Below, piece by piece: positions 26,305 to 33,915 of a DNA stretch of 64,000 bases. The position numbers and the translations under genes are program-made. Source of the DNA: Aliivibrio_A sp016764915 (GTDB lineage Bacteria; Pseudomonadota; Gammaproteobacteria; Enterobacterales; Vibrionaceae); the NCBI GenBank assembly GCA_965224595.1, contig OZ245058.1, positions 2,294,001-2,358,000 of the forward strand, in the 5' to 3' direction. Within the stretch, counting starts at the first letter, position 1. Each line of letters opens with the position of its first letter. The notes beneath the pieces were generated by a model. The model had not been told where the DNA came from. It saw only the letters and a program-made list of their open reading frames with translations, and did not search any database.

Positions 26305-27135
26305 TTATTGGTAACTCGCAGTCGAACGTTTAATAATTACATGCCCAAGCCCATTACTCCGTAAAAATACATTCATATCATTTTCGTTAACCTTGGACTT
26401 AGGTCCTAATATTATTTCATTAATACTTTCTGCAGAAAATTCAAAATCGAAATACGAAGCAATTTTTCCTCCAGATGACCTAAATTTTGGAGTTCCATTG
26501 CAACCAAACCATTTGTCACTATTATCGAACAAAGGAAGATTAATAATCCTTAACTCACGCTCTTCTGAAAAAGATGGGTTTTTAAAAATATATGAATACG
26601 CTAAACATTTGTTTGCGATAAGAGAAATGTTCATATTATTCTTTGACGAATTATCATTAATTGATAAGGTTTTTTTTACTGACAAAATCCAAGCACGAGC
26701 TAACTCCGTTACTATTTTCTGTTGCTCGCTCTCATTATAGATAACCGAATTTAGCCAGATATTTTCTTCCAGATTAACATTCAGTGTAGGTAGCTCATCT
26801 TTAAGCTTTAACTCTTCTGGTGTAAAGCCTATAGATATTCCAGTTGCATCATCTGCGTAAGCTCGCCACTGACTAAGCAGGTCTCCATTTTCTGAGAAGC
26901 AACAAATATGAGGATTAGAAATTGGATTTACTTGAGCTCTCCAAAAAACATTTAGCATATCAAACTGCTTCTTACTTAAGCTCTCCTCCACTAGTAAGCT
27001 ATTCAATTTTGTGTGCAAAAGATTTTTAAACCAATGAATCTCTTGAGAGTCATTCATACTAGTTGATGATGTGAGCCAAATTTTTTTATTCTCTAGTATT
27101 GATATACATCCATTTAAATCTGTGTAGTGGTACAT
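26305..27135 (-). CDS. DUF2971 family protein (first of two)
   Basis: About 276 residues, starting at the ATG (MYHYTDLNGCISIL) at 27135 with AGAGG five bases before. A TTG at 27147 is less likely. The family motifs are MYHYT...IWLTSSTSMNDSQE, CCFSENGDLLSQWRAYADDATGISIGF and SEERELRI. The start lies only ~16 bases from attC3, as in an integron cassette. The expected role is a toxin- or defence-type enzyme of unknown chemistry. Confidence 0.65.
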   Translation of the reverse strand: MYHYTDLNGCISILENKKIWLTSSTSMNDSQEIHWFKNLLHTKLNSLLVEESLSKKQFDMLNVFWRAQVNPISNPHICCFSENGDLLSQWRAYADDATGISIGFTPEELKLKDELPTLNVNLEENIWLNSVIYNESEQQKIVTELARAWILSVKKTLSINDNSSKNNMNISLIANKCLAYSYIFKNPSFSEERELRIINLPLFDNSDKWFGCNGTPKFRSSGGKIASYFDFEFSAESINEIILGPKSKVNENDMNVFLRSNGLGHVIIKRSTASYQ

Positions 27136-27150
27136 GTAACCTCTCAATAT

Positions 27151-27252
27151 TTACCCCCATAGCCGTGAGCAATGCTGGCACAATTTTGTTCTACCTTTTG
27201 GATTTTCAACCAATGTGATAGCATTGAGAATCGGATTTTATGAGCTTGTTAT
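27151..27252 (-). other. Integron-type attC site (attC3)
   Basis: On the minus strand it runs from TATAACAAGCTCAT to TATGGGGGTAAA. It shares with attC1 the segments CTATCACATTGGTTG, GTGCCAGCATTGCTCACGGC and the fusion of TAACAAG with the stop codon of the preceding gene. The 3' box is degraded (GGGGTAAAT instead of GGGCGTTAA), so it may no longer recombine or may mark an old junction. Confidence 0.65.
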
Positions 27253-27875
27253 ATTTTGTATATCCCACACATCAAGCAGTATTTGTCTACTTGCTTAAAC
27301 ATACGAATACGTTGATTTCCTTTTTCCCAAGGTATTTTATTCGAGTGCATTCTCTCCAAAAATGTATCTGTATCATTAAATCGCACCGAACTAAAATCAT
27401 ACATACCGTCGGCTGTCACCTCTGAAGTCCACCAAAAAGGAATAGACCTTTTCCTTTTTGTTTCAAGCCAAACATCGGCTAAATAAACTATATAATGATG
27501 TTCTATTTTGAATTTTGCCTTATCAATAATGTGTAGTCGATTATCATCTATGAGTAACCGATCAATATCTCGATATATCTCTTCTACCTTCTGATTTGGA
27601 TTATTAATTCGTTTGGCTTCAATGAATACGACAGAACTAGTGCTTGGAATAAATACGACACCATCAATATGAGGATAGCTTTTATTTACTTTCTTCAAAG
27701 GGGCTTCAAGCCAAGAAAAAGCATCAGATTTTATAGAAGTTAATGACTTCAAAAAAAGATGAACTTGATTGGCTTCCATAAAACCAGTGGAGTTATGCGC
27801 TGGATAATAATTATTGAATATTAATTCGTATTCATTCAACATACGGTCGAAAGTTTCGTTTAAAATAGATTCCAC
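27249..27875 (-). CDS. Putative PD-(D/E)XK nuclease, first gene of accessory block 2
   Basis: 208 residues. SYPHIDGVVFIPSTSSVVFIEAKRI (about residues 66-92) is a clear D-(12)-E-A-K motif of the PD-(D/E)XK nuclease fold, followed by a helical region and WLETKRKRSIPFWW. The start is a GTG at 27875 with AAGGA in front. Its stop codon is part of attC3. It occupies the slot that holds an unrelated gene (244-1002) in block 1, directly behind the common flank A promoter region. Confidence 0.55.
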   Translation of the reverse strand: MESILNETFDRMLNEYELIFNNYYPAHNSTGFMEANQVHLFLKSLTSIKSDAFSWLEAPLKKVNKSYPHIDGVVFIPSTSSVVFIEAKRINNPNQKVEEIYRDIDRLLIDDNRLHIIDKAKFKIEHHYIVYLADVWLETKRKRSIPFWWTSEVTADGMYDFSSVRFNDTDTFLERMHSNKIPWEKGNQRIRMFKQVDKYCLMCGIYKI

Positions 27876-27897
27876 TCAATTCCTTAAAAAAACATAG

Positions 27898-28125
27898 CAA
27901 CTTATTACTCAATATTTAGGCTCACCATACCATTCAATTTCATAGTAATTAGTGAGTTAGTGCAAAGTTATGAATTACTATTGTAGAAAGTAGACTTCGG
28001 TTTGTAGAAACAATGCATCACGTTTTATAGGACATAAAACTAGAGAAATAAGAAACGAGAAATACACGCCATAAAAACAAACCGATATTGTATGTACGCC
28101 AAACATCGGATTAAGCTAAGAAAAC
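27898..28125. repeat. Flank A' of accessory block 2 (inverted copy of 1-215)
   Basis: The reverse complement aligns with 1-215. The repeat starts immediately after the tape-measure stop codon and ends before the GTG of the first cargo gene, so it likely contains the tail operon's 3' end and the cargo promoter. Differences are scattered, including several bases around AGAAATAAGAAACGAG, which suggests divergence rather than recent duplication. Confidence 0.85.
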
Positions 28126-28126
28126 A

Positions 28127-30025
28127 TTAATAACTCATCGCCATATTGCCAACATTTACGCTTAAGTCTGTGCCTTTTTCGCTGACAGCCTTGTCTATGG
28201 CCACAGGCTTATCAGACTTAATGGTGAGCTTTACCTCGGACTGGCTTTTCACGGTCTGACTGCCCAATGGTTGATATTGAAACGGGCCTGGACTGCGCAT
28301 ACTGCCTGTTTGATATTGCTGTCCTTGTTGCTGCGTATCAGCTTGGTTTTGACGTCGATTAACGGTGTCGGTCGTGGTGATGCCTAACTTGACGTTCTTA
28401 TCCTTTAAGCTGCCAAGCTTGCCGTTTAGTTTACCCACTTCATCGCCTGCCTCTTCAAGTGAGGTTTTCCAGCCATCCGGGATAAGCGCATCGGGCAGCA
28501 TATTAATCATGGACTTGATGCCATCCCATACCCATCCGATCGCCTGGCCCACCGCTTGCAATATCACATCAAAACCGATGAATTTATCAATCAAATAACC
28601 GATACCAACAACAGCCGCCGCGATGCCTGCAGCCATCAATCCGATGGGGTTGAGCATAATGGCGGCATTGATGGCAATCAGCGCTATCTTGAACAGAAGA
28701 AACGCGGCAACAATTCCTTTGATGTTTTCTGCCACAAACATAATGGCCTTGCCCATGAATTTAAGTGCCTCGAATGTCCGGCTCACGATATTTCTGAGTG
28801 TCTCAATCGCTTCTTCTCGCCAGTCCATGTCTTTCATATTGGTTGCAAGCGTCTCAAACCAAACGGACAGCTCGGCCATCACCGGTGTCAACGCGCTGAT
28901 TTTCAGTGAGTCCACAATTGCGCTCAGTTTTTTAAGTCCTGCCGCAAACAATTTTGAGGCTTTTATTGACGCCTCATCAATCGGGCCACCAGTATCATTT
29001 AGGCGTTGCTTGGCTTTTCTTAAGCCGTCCAGGCCGCCTTTAAGAACAGGCAGCAGCTTCTCACTGTCACCACCAAAGAACTCATCCGCCATGAAGTTCT
29101 GTTTGGAGACGTCTGCCTCTTTTGCAATTTCTCGAACAATAACCTGGTAGGCCTGCGCCGCATCTTTGGCGTTGAGTAAATCGTTATAGGCTTCTTTATT
29201 GCCGGTGTCTTGGAAGTAATCATTCATGGCCCCTGAGCCTAATGACTTCATCTCGCCCCATCTAAGGCTCATCTCTTTGAGCGCCGCGTCCATGTCCTCG
29301 GCTTCCGCGCCTGCGCCGCTCGCTTGCATCCGTAATGCCTGGAGCTCGCCCACCGGCATTTGAATATCGCCCGCCGCTTTTGATAACTCATTCACCCGGG
29401 CAGCGGTGCTGGACATGACCACCCCAAACCCTGCCAGCGTACCGAGCACACCTGCAGCGCCCATTGCCGTATTTTTTGCCGTTTGCAAAGTTGGCATCTT
29501 AATGAGCTTGTTCATCTTGGTGATGGGCGTCATGGCTTTTTTAAGTCGCTTGTAACTTTTACTCGTGGCATCGATGCTTTTGGTGCTGGCTATCTGACTC
29601 TTGGAAAGCCTATCAACCTCACCATCGAGCTTTTTAACATCAACGCCTGATTTCTTCATGCGCTTGCTGGTTTCACTTAAGCTGGCCTCAAACTGGTTAT
29701 TCTTATCCGTAAGCTTGGCCATCTTCTCTTCTTGTTTGGCCAATTTATTGGTCAATGCAGCGCTGGGCTCTTCGGTGGCCGCCATTTGGTTTTTGAGTTT
29801 GAGCAGTTTCTCAGCGGCCTCCTCGCCCTCAAGCGTGTTTTTATTCAGCTCTTGTTGAATGCGCTGATAAGAGGCAATAAGCGCCAGTGCGCTCGAATCA
29901 TCGGCTTGCGCGAGCTGTATTTTCTTTATCTTTTTTGCGTAGTAATCAGAGTCACTGCTCATGCCTTTGAGCGGCGCGCTAACTTTGTCTTTCAGACTCA
30001 TGACAACAGAGAGATTCATTTTCAT
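28127..30025 (-). CDS. Phage tail tape-measure protein
   Basis: 632 residues. The N-terminal half (1-180) is predicted coiled coil (long K/E/L-rich heptads), followed by a Gly/Ala-rich segment (TAMGAAGVLGTLAGFGVVMSS). Hydrophobic stretches at about 425-480 (GIVAAFLLFKIALIAINAAIM and a second following it) fit the membrane-active part of P2 gpT/Mu-type tape measures. It sets tail length. At ~630 residues it is shorter than P2 gpT (~815), predicting a shorter tail. Last gene of the late head-tail operon. Confidence 0.88.
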   Translation of the reverse strand: MKMNLSVVMSLKDKVSAPLKGMSSDSDYYAKKIKKIQLAQADDSSALALIASYQRIQQELNKNTLEGEEAAEKLLKLKNQMAATEEPSAALTNKLAKQEEKMAKLTDKNNQFEASLSETSKRMKKSGVDVKKLDGEVDRLSKSQIASTKSIDATSKSYKRLKKAMTPITKMNKLIKMPTLQTAKNTAMGAAGVLGTLAGFGVVMSSTAARVNELSKAAGDIQMPVGELQALRMQASGAGAEAEDMDAALKEMSLRWGEMKSLGSGAMNDYFQDTGNKEAYNDLLNAKDAAQAYQVIVREIAKEADVSKQNFMADEFFGGDSEKLLPVLKGGLDGLRKAKQRLNDTGGPIDEASIKASKLFAAGLKKLSAIVDSLKISALTPVMAELSVWFETLATNMKDMDWREEAIETLRNIVSRTFEALKFMGKAIMFVAENIKGIVAAFLLFKIALIAINAAIMLNPIGLMAAGIAAAVVGIGYLIDKFIGFDVILQAVGQAIGWVWDGIKSMINMLPDALIPDGWKTSLEEAGDEVGKLNGKLGSLKDKNVKLGITTTDTVNRRQNQADTQQQGQQYQTGSMRSPGPFQYQPLGSQTVKSQSEVKLTIKSDKPVAIDKAVSEKGTDLSVNVGNMAMSY

Positions 30026-30043
30026 AAGATGGCCTTTTTAAAT

Positions 30044-30067
30044 AAAAAAAGAGCGCTAAGTGCGCTC
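30044..30067 (-). terminator. Intrinsic hairpin between the tail-assembly and tape-measure genes
   Basis: GAGCGC and GCGCTC pair around the E' stop codon and are followed on the minus strand by seven Ts. This has the form of a terminator inside the late operon, only ~20 bases before the tape-measure start. It may reduce the amount of tape-measure message. Confidence 0.7.
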
Positions 30068-30219
30068 TGGTTGGTGGCGAATTCGCGCCTCTTCTCGAAA
30101 CGAAATCAAATCATCCAGGCTGAGTTTGTCGATTTCGCTCGGCGGCCAGTGGAACACCAACGCCAAATCGGCATACAGCCCTTCAACGCGATCGGTTAGC
30201 GTTTCGTATCGACGAAAAA
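30056..30219 (-). CDS. GpE-like tail protein read by -1 frameshift (E')
   Basis: A frame with no ATG that continues gene E in the -1 frame and ends at 30056. It contains LYADLALVFHWPPSEIDKLSLDDLISFREEA, the P2 GpE family pattern (A-D-I/L-A-x-V-F-H-W-P-P-S). In P2, E and E+E' are made by a programmed -1 frameshift on T TTT TTG. Here the heptamer T TTT TTC lies at 30214-30220 in the correct phase in E, a few codons before the E stop. The product would be a tail chaperone extended by about 52 residues. Confidence 0.75.
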
Positions 30220-30465
30220 AGAGGCGATTTCTGTCATCAAAGGCGCAAGGTTGGCGACGTCCATATTGAGTAAATCCCGCTCATTCAAAATAGAGATACG
30301 AGGAAGCAAAGTGCACGCGGCCTCAAACTGCATTTCGCACACACCCAGAAGACTCAAACCGCGCAAATTACCCGCGCAGGGTTTGCGCAGCTCTATTTCG
30401 GTGATTTCCTTACCGTCTTTCTCAATCGGGACAGGCAAAGTAACGGTGCTTATTTTACTGCTCAT
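30196..30465 (-). CDS. Phage tail assembly chaperone (P2 gpE-like)
   Basis: 89 residues. KISTVTLPVPIEKDGKEITEIELRKPCAGNLRGLSLL is the pattern of phage tail-assembly proteins of the P2 E family, usually encoded just before the tape measure. The slippery heptamer near its 3' end (30214-30220) allows extension into E'. It overlaps the terminase small-subunit gene upstream by 11 bases. Confidence 0.82.
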   Translation of the reverse strand: MSSKISTVTLPVPIEKDGKEITEIELRKPCAGNLRGLSLLGVCEMQFEAACTLLPRISILNERDLLNMDVANLAPLMTEIASFFVDTKR

Positions 30466-31183
30466 GACCTAACTCCTCTTTTAGCTCTTTCACTTTGGTT
30501 TTACAGCCGCCTTTGCTGGGACTTAAAACCATCACCTTTTCAAACAGCGCCAGCGCTTCTTCAGGATTGCCACTGCCTCTGAGTAAATCACCGGCAAGAC
30601 GAAACATTTTCACTTTCAGTGGCGCAGGGATAGCCGCAGCGCCGCCAATGACATCTTTCACCGCGTCCAATAAGTAGGCTGCATTAAGCGATTTCTTCTC
30701 TTTGTGAGCATCAAACGTGTATTTAAAAATAATATCGCAATAGGCGGTGTATCCATCTGACTTCCAGTCATCTGGCGTATCAAGCCCATTAAGGATGGCG
30801 GCCTTAAACTCATCGTGAATGAGTGGCAACAGGCCAACATCAATGTTCCACAAGTAGAACCACCACACCACATCAAGCCGCTCGAGGTTGTCTTTGTGCG
30901 TCGCAAGCAACCTTTTAACCAACTGGCTGTATTTTTTGATGAGCTCTTTTTTAAACGGAATTTTATCTTGCGCGCCAGGCAGAGTGCGGGCGTATTCCAA
31001 GTCCTTTTTTAAAATGCCCCCAATTTCATCCCACGGCCTATCTTCTAGTCCTGGGCGATGGGGCCGCTGCGTTTCATCTGAGTGAGCGGCTGTTGTGGCC
31101 ACATCTGGTTGTTGCTCGCTCTGCGCGGCAATGGCCGCTTTTGCGGCAATTCGCGCTTGTCGTTTTTTTAATAAAGTCAGCAT
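30455..31183 (-). CDS. Terminase small/endonuclease subunit (P2 gpM-like), displaced into the tail operon
   Basis: 242 residues. LDVVWWFYLWNIDVGLLPLIHDEFKAAILNGL, then VKMFRLAGDLLRGSGNPEEALALFEKVMVLSPSKGGCKTKVKELKEEL, correspond to the conserved middle and end of P2 gpM (phage small terminase, PF05944). In P2 this gene stands between N (capsid) and L (head completion). Here N is followed directly by L, and this gene lies instead between tail tube and tail chaperone. With gpP it should recognise and cut cos and package DNA. Confidence 0.8.
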   Translation of the reverse strand: MLTLLKKRQARIAAKAAIAAQSEQQPDVATTAAHSDETQRPHRPGLEDRPWDEIGGILKKDLEYARTLPGAQDKIPFKKELIKKYSQLVKRLLATHKDNLERLDVVWWFYLWNIDVGLLPLIHDEFKAAILNGLDTPDDWKSDGYTAYCDIIFKYTFDAHKEKKSLNAAYLLDAVKDVIGGAAAIPAPLKVKMFRLAGDLLRGSGNPEEALALFEKVMVLSPSKGGCKTKVKELKEELGHEQ

Positions 31184-31213
31184 GCCAACCTCTTATTGGT
31201 TATTAATGACTGG

Positions 31214-31579
31214 TTATTGTGGGATTAACTCAGTGCCAAGAAACAGGACATCGAGCTGCCCATCCTTAACGCTTAACTCAAGCGGCTCGCTGACCCAGGC
31301 ATCCATCAAGGTGTAACTTTTGCCACTGTTGGTGTTGAGCGTGACGTTCTCGCCTGTAAATTTACCAATGGCGGTTTCATCGGTAGTGCTCGCATGCACA
31401 ATGGTGACCTTGATGCTTGGCGCGCCATCAAACATCTCACTGTAACCAAGCACCCCTTCATCGCCCATGACGGGCTCTCGTTTTACACCGCCAAAATTGA
31501 CGGTGGCACCCTCTTTGGTGGGCAGGCGGCCGAGCGAGCCTGCATCTAAAAAACCACGACTGGTGACGGCTGTACTCAT
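31214..31579 (-). CDS. Phage tail tube protein
   Basis: 121 residues. VTSRGFLDAGSLGRLPTKEGATVNFGGVKREPVMGDEGVLGYSE...PSIKVTIVHASTTDETAIGKFTGENVTLNTNSGKSY is the Mu gpM-type tail tube family (PF10618-like). It forms the inner tube of the contractile tail, and the sheath gene is directly upstream as in Mu. It is not a P2 FII protein. Confidence 0.85.
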   Translation of the reverse strand: MSTAVTSRGFLDAGSLGRLPTKEGATVNFGGVKREPVMGDEGVLGYSEMFDGAPSIKVTIVHASTTDETAIGKFTGENVTLNTNSGKSYTLMDAWVSEPLELSVKDGQLDVLFLGTELIPQ

Positions 31580-31610
31580 AATGACTCTCCAAAAAACTCA
31601 AATGAATGAG

Positions 31611-32744
31611 CTATTTTCTAAATTGAATTTTACCTGCAGTGATGATCAAGCCGTTGATGAACTGCGGGCTGTCTTGGTAGTTAATGCGGGTTTTGTTGTT
31701 TTCATCCAATTCGACGATGAGCGACTTTTTATACCCCTCAAAATCTTGAACAATGCCCTGATATTCCAGTGCCTTGTAGAGCGTTAACAGCTCACCCTTA
31801 ATGATGCTTGGCGTGACAATCGCTTGCCCGGGTGCAAAGCGCGTACTGTTTTTAGCCAGCTTATGGCGAGAAAACTTGCTTTGGATGAGTGAGCGCTGCT
31901 TCTCGCGAAAGTACATGGCGGTGGCGGGCGTCATTACATCCAAATAACTATCATCAACAACCCCTGCTGCGTTTTCAGTGTACGCCGTAACAGGGCGCTC
32001 AATTTGCACCTCGCCTGTTGCTGTCACGGTGTAAGTGCCCATACCCTCATGCAGTAACAGGTTGCGTTCGGCCCAATCAAACTCACTGGCCGCCGCTGAA
32101 TACACGCCGCTCATGGTTAAGGTTTGCAATGGACGACAGGGATCGTTTGCAAGCGATGGCGCAATTTGTCCAGCCCAAGCACCGAGTGCTTCAGCGTCAC
32201 TCAGCGGCGCATTGGCCGAATTCACCAATTGATGGATAGACATGAAGCTTATCAATGGGCAGTTTGATTTTGAGCCAAAGGTAACCAGTTCGGCATGCGT
32301 GCCTTTTTTTGGCAAATAGGCAATGCCGGGGATCATTTCCAGCGCTTTATAACGAGCGTCTAAAAACTCGCCCAACTCGCGAATAGTGGTGTCATCATTA
32401 AGCGAGCAAAGTATGTGGTGATATTGTTTATCACCTAAGGCGGCCAGCGCGCTCATGGTGTCCACTTTATCCACGCTCACCGCGTAAATCGGCATTGTTT
32501 TGTTTTGTTTGGTAAAGAATTTAAGCATGCCGGTAATGTCCGACTCGCCAAATTGCTTACGCGCTGAATCTTCATTCATGCACAATACAACGGTGTTGGG
32601 CGCAACGGGGGCGTCTGCCACGGCTTTACCAATCACCAACACCACTTGCTGAGCTTCTGCGCTATTAGCCAGGCTGTTGTCTATTTCAATGTACACGCCA
32701 GGGACGCGGGCCGTTTTTGGCACTTCTGCAAAACTGATGCTCAT
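31611..32744 (-). CDS. Phage tail sheath protein (Mu gpL-like)
   Basis: 377 residues. SISFAEVPKTARVPGVYIEIDNSLAN and the closing FINGLIITAGKIQFRK are typical of the Mu-type sheath. P2 FI differs in its opening and length. It forms the contractile outer sheath. The ATG overlaps the upstream small gene in an ATGA arrangement. Confidence 0.85.
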   Translation of the reverse strand: MSISFAEVPKTARVPGVYIEIDNSLANSAEAQQVVLVIGKAVADAPVAPNTVVLCMNEDSARKQFGESDITGMLKFFTKQNKTMPIYAVSVDKVDTMSALAALGDKQYHHILCSLNDDTTIRELGEFLDARYKALEMIPGIAYLPKKGTHAELVTFGSKSNCPLISFMSIHQLVNSANAPLSDAEALGAWAGQIAPSLANDPCRPLQTLTMSGVYSAAASEFDWAERNLLLHEGMGTYTVTATGEVQIERPVTAYTENAAGVVDDSYLDVMTPATAMYFREKQRSLIQSKFSRHKLAKNSTRFAPGQAIVTPSIIKGELLTLYKALEYQGIVQDFEGYKKSLIVELDENNKTRINYQDSPQFINGLIITAGKIQFRK

Positions 32745-32911
32745 GATTGAGCCTCCTTTTTAGCGTCCATCAAAACAACTGAGTCATCCTTGATGCGGCG
32801 CAGCCAGTACGTGTTTCGCGGTTTATTCTCCCCTGAGTTTTTTAGTGGCTCACGGGTAATTGGATCGCGCACCAATAACTCTTTTTTGGGTTTGATTTTT
32901 ATCTCGCGCAT
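32741..32911 (-). CDS. DUF2635 small phage protein
   Basis: 56 residues: an N-terminal KIKPKKELLVRDPITREPL and then KPRNTYWLRRIKDDSVV, the DUF2635 pattern (x-V-R-D-P-x-T-x-x-P-L ... W-L-R-R). Such genes stand before the sheath gene in Mu-like phages. It starts immediately at the end of the gpS-like gene and overlaps the sheath ATG by three to four bases. Function unknown. Confidence 0.8.
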   Translation of the reverse strand: MREIKIKPKKELLVRDPITREPLKNSGENKPRNTYWLRRIKDDSVVLMDAKKEAQS

Positions 32912-33451
32912 TTAACTCTCCACATTCTTTAATAAGTCTGCATTCACCATGGCAAGCAGCTCACGCTCAAGCGTTGGTGTCCAACCAATGAAGGTTCGTT
33001 TGGGCATTTGGTAATTGCTTTTTACTTTGACGCCGCCCTCCCAGCGGTTGGTTTTTGAATTATAAAAACCCTTCATTCGAGTGGTGAACGTCATACCTCG
33101 ACCTTCATTGTGCGCGCGTCCTATGCTGCCAAGAACGCCCATTACACCCACCTCAAATGACTCATCGGTCACCGATGTCTTTAACGAGCGACTTAGCCCC
33201 ATCAGCATGTTTTTATTATTTTGAGTCAGCTTTGCTTTTTCTGTCTGTCCAAATTGAGAAAAGACCTCTATTTTTCTGCGCGTTCGCCCCTGGTACGGAT
33301 TGCCGTCAATGTCGCGCTGATGTCGAATTTGCTCTCGAAAGTATTGGCGCGTCCGGTTGGCCAAACGCCGGTTTAAATCAAACTTTTCCGGCGCGGTCAT
33401 TATCAAGCTGTCGATGAGCGTGGTTAACTGCTCGGGATTGCTCAGCTGCAT
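32912..33451 (-). CDS. Phage virion morphogenesis / tail completion protein (P2 gpS-like)
   Basis: 179 residues. LANRTRQYFREQIRHQRDIDGNPYQGRTRRK near the N-terminus and IGRAHNEGRGM are the pattern of the Phage_tail_S family (PF05069), which adds the head-tail connector parts. It overlaps the gpR-like gene by ten bases. Confidence 0.85.
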   Translation of the reverse strand: MQLSNPEQLTTLIDSLIMTAPEKFDLNRRLANRTRQYFREQIRHQRDIDGNPYQGRTRRKIEVFSQFGQTEKAKLTQNNKNMLMGLSRSLKTSVTDESFEVGVMGVLGSIGRAHNEGRGMTFTTRMKGFYNSKTNRWEGGVKVKSNYQMPKRTFIGWTPTLERELLAMVNADLLKNVES

Positions 33452-33915
33452 GAGGGCAAATCCTTCTCATGGCCATGAATGAATTCAATCGGTGGCAGCT
33501 CACTCTCAAGAGCGGCCCTCTCAAACCCGCTCACGCAATCAAACACAGTGCCATCTTGCTTCCAGCTTCCTAACGCATTTTCTTGAAGTAAGTAATTCTC
33601 TTGGATATCCACTTTTAACTTGATGTCGCACAATCCTTTATCAAGCAGTTGGACGGCAAACGAGGGCGGTGGCAGTCCTTTTTCTGAGCGGTCAACATCA
33701 AACTCGTTGAGCCAGCACACCAGGTGCATCATTAGAACATGCGGTTTTACCTCCACCGCGCTTAGGTTGATATTGACCGTATAAGCCACATCAAACCCAT
33801 CAACCAGCAAAGCCTGCGCGCAGGCCAGCTCGCCATCCTCGGCCCACACCTCAAGGTTTGCCGCATCGGTGATGTGGCGGGCAAAAAGCTCGGTTAAGCT
33901 CTGCAGTGCTTTCAT
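33442..33915 (-). CDS. Tail completion protein (P2 gpR-like)
   Basis: 157 residues. The N-terminal LARHITDAANLEVWAEDGELAC, YTVNINLSAVEVKPHVLMMHLVCWLNEFDVDR and DIKLKVDIQENYLL fit P2 gpR (PF06891), needed for tail completion. It directly follows the gpL-like gene, whereas in P2 the lysis genes lie between L and R. Confidence 0.78.
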   Translation of the reverse strand: MKALQSLTELFARHITDAANLEVWAEDGELACAQALLVDGFDVAYTVNINLSAVEVKPHVLMMHLVCWLNEFDVDRSEKGLPPPSFAVQLLDKGLCDIKLKVDIQENYLLQENALGSWKQDGTVFDCVSGFERAALESELPPIEFIHGHEKDLPSCS

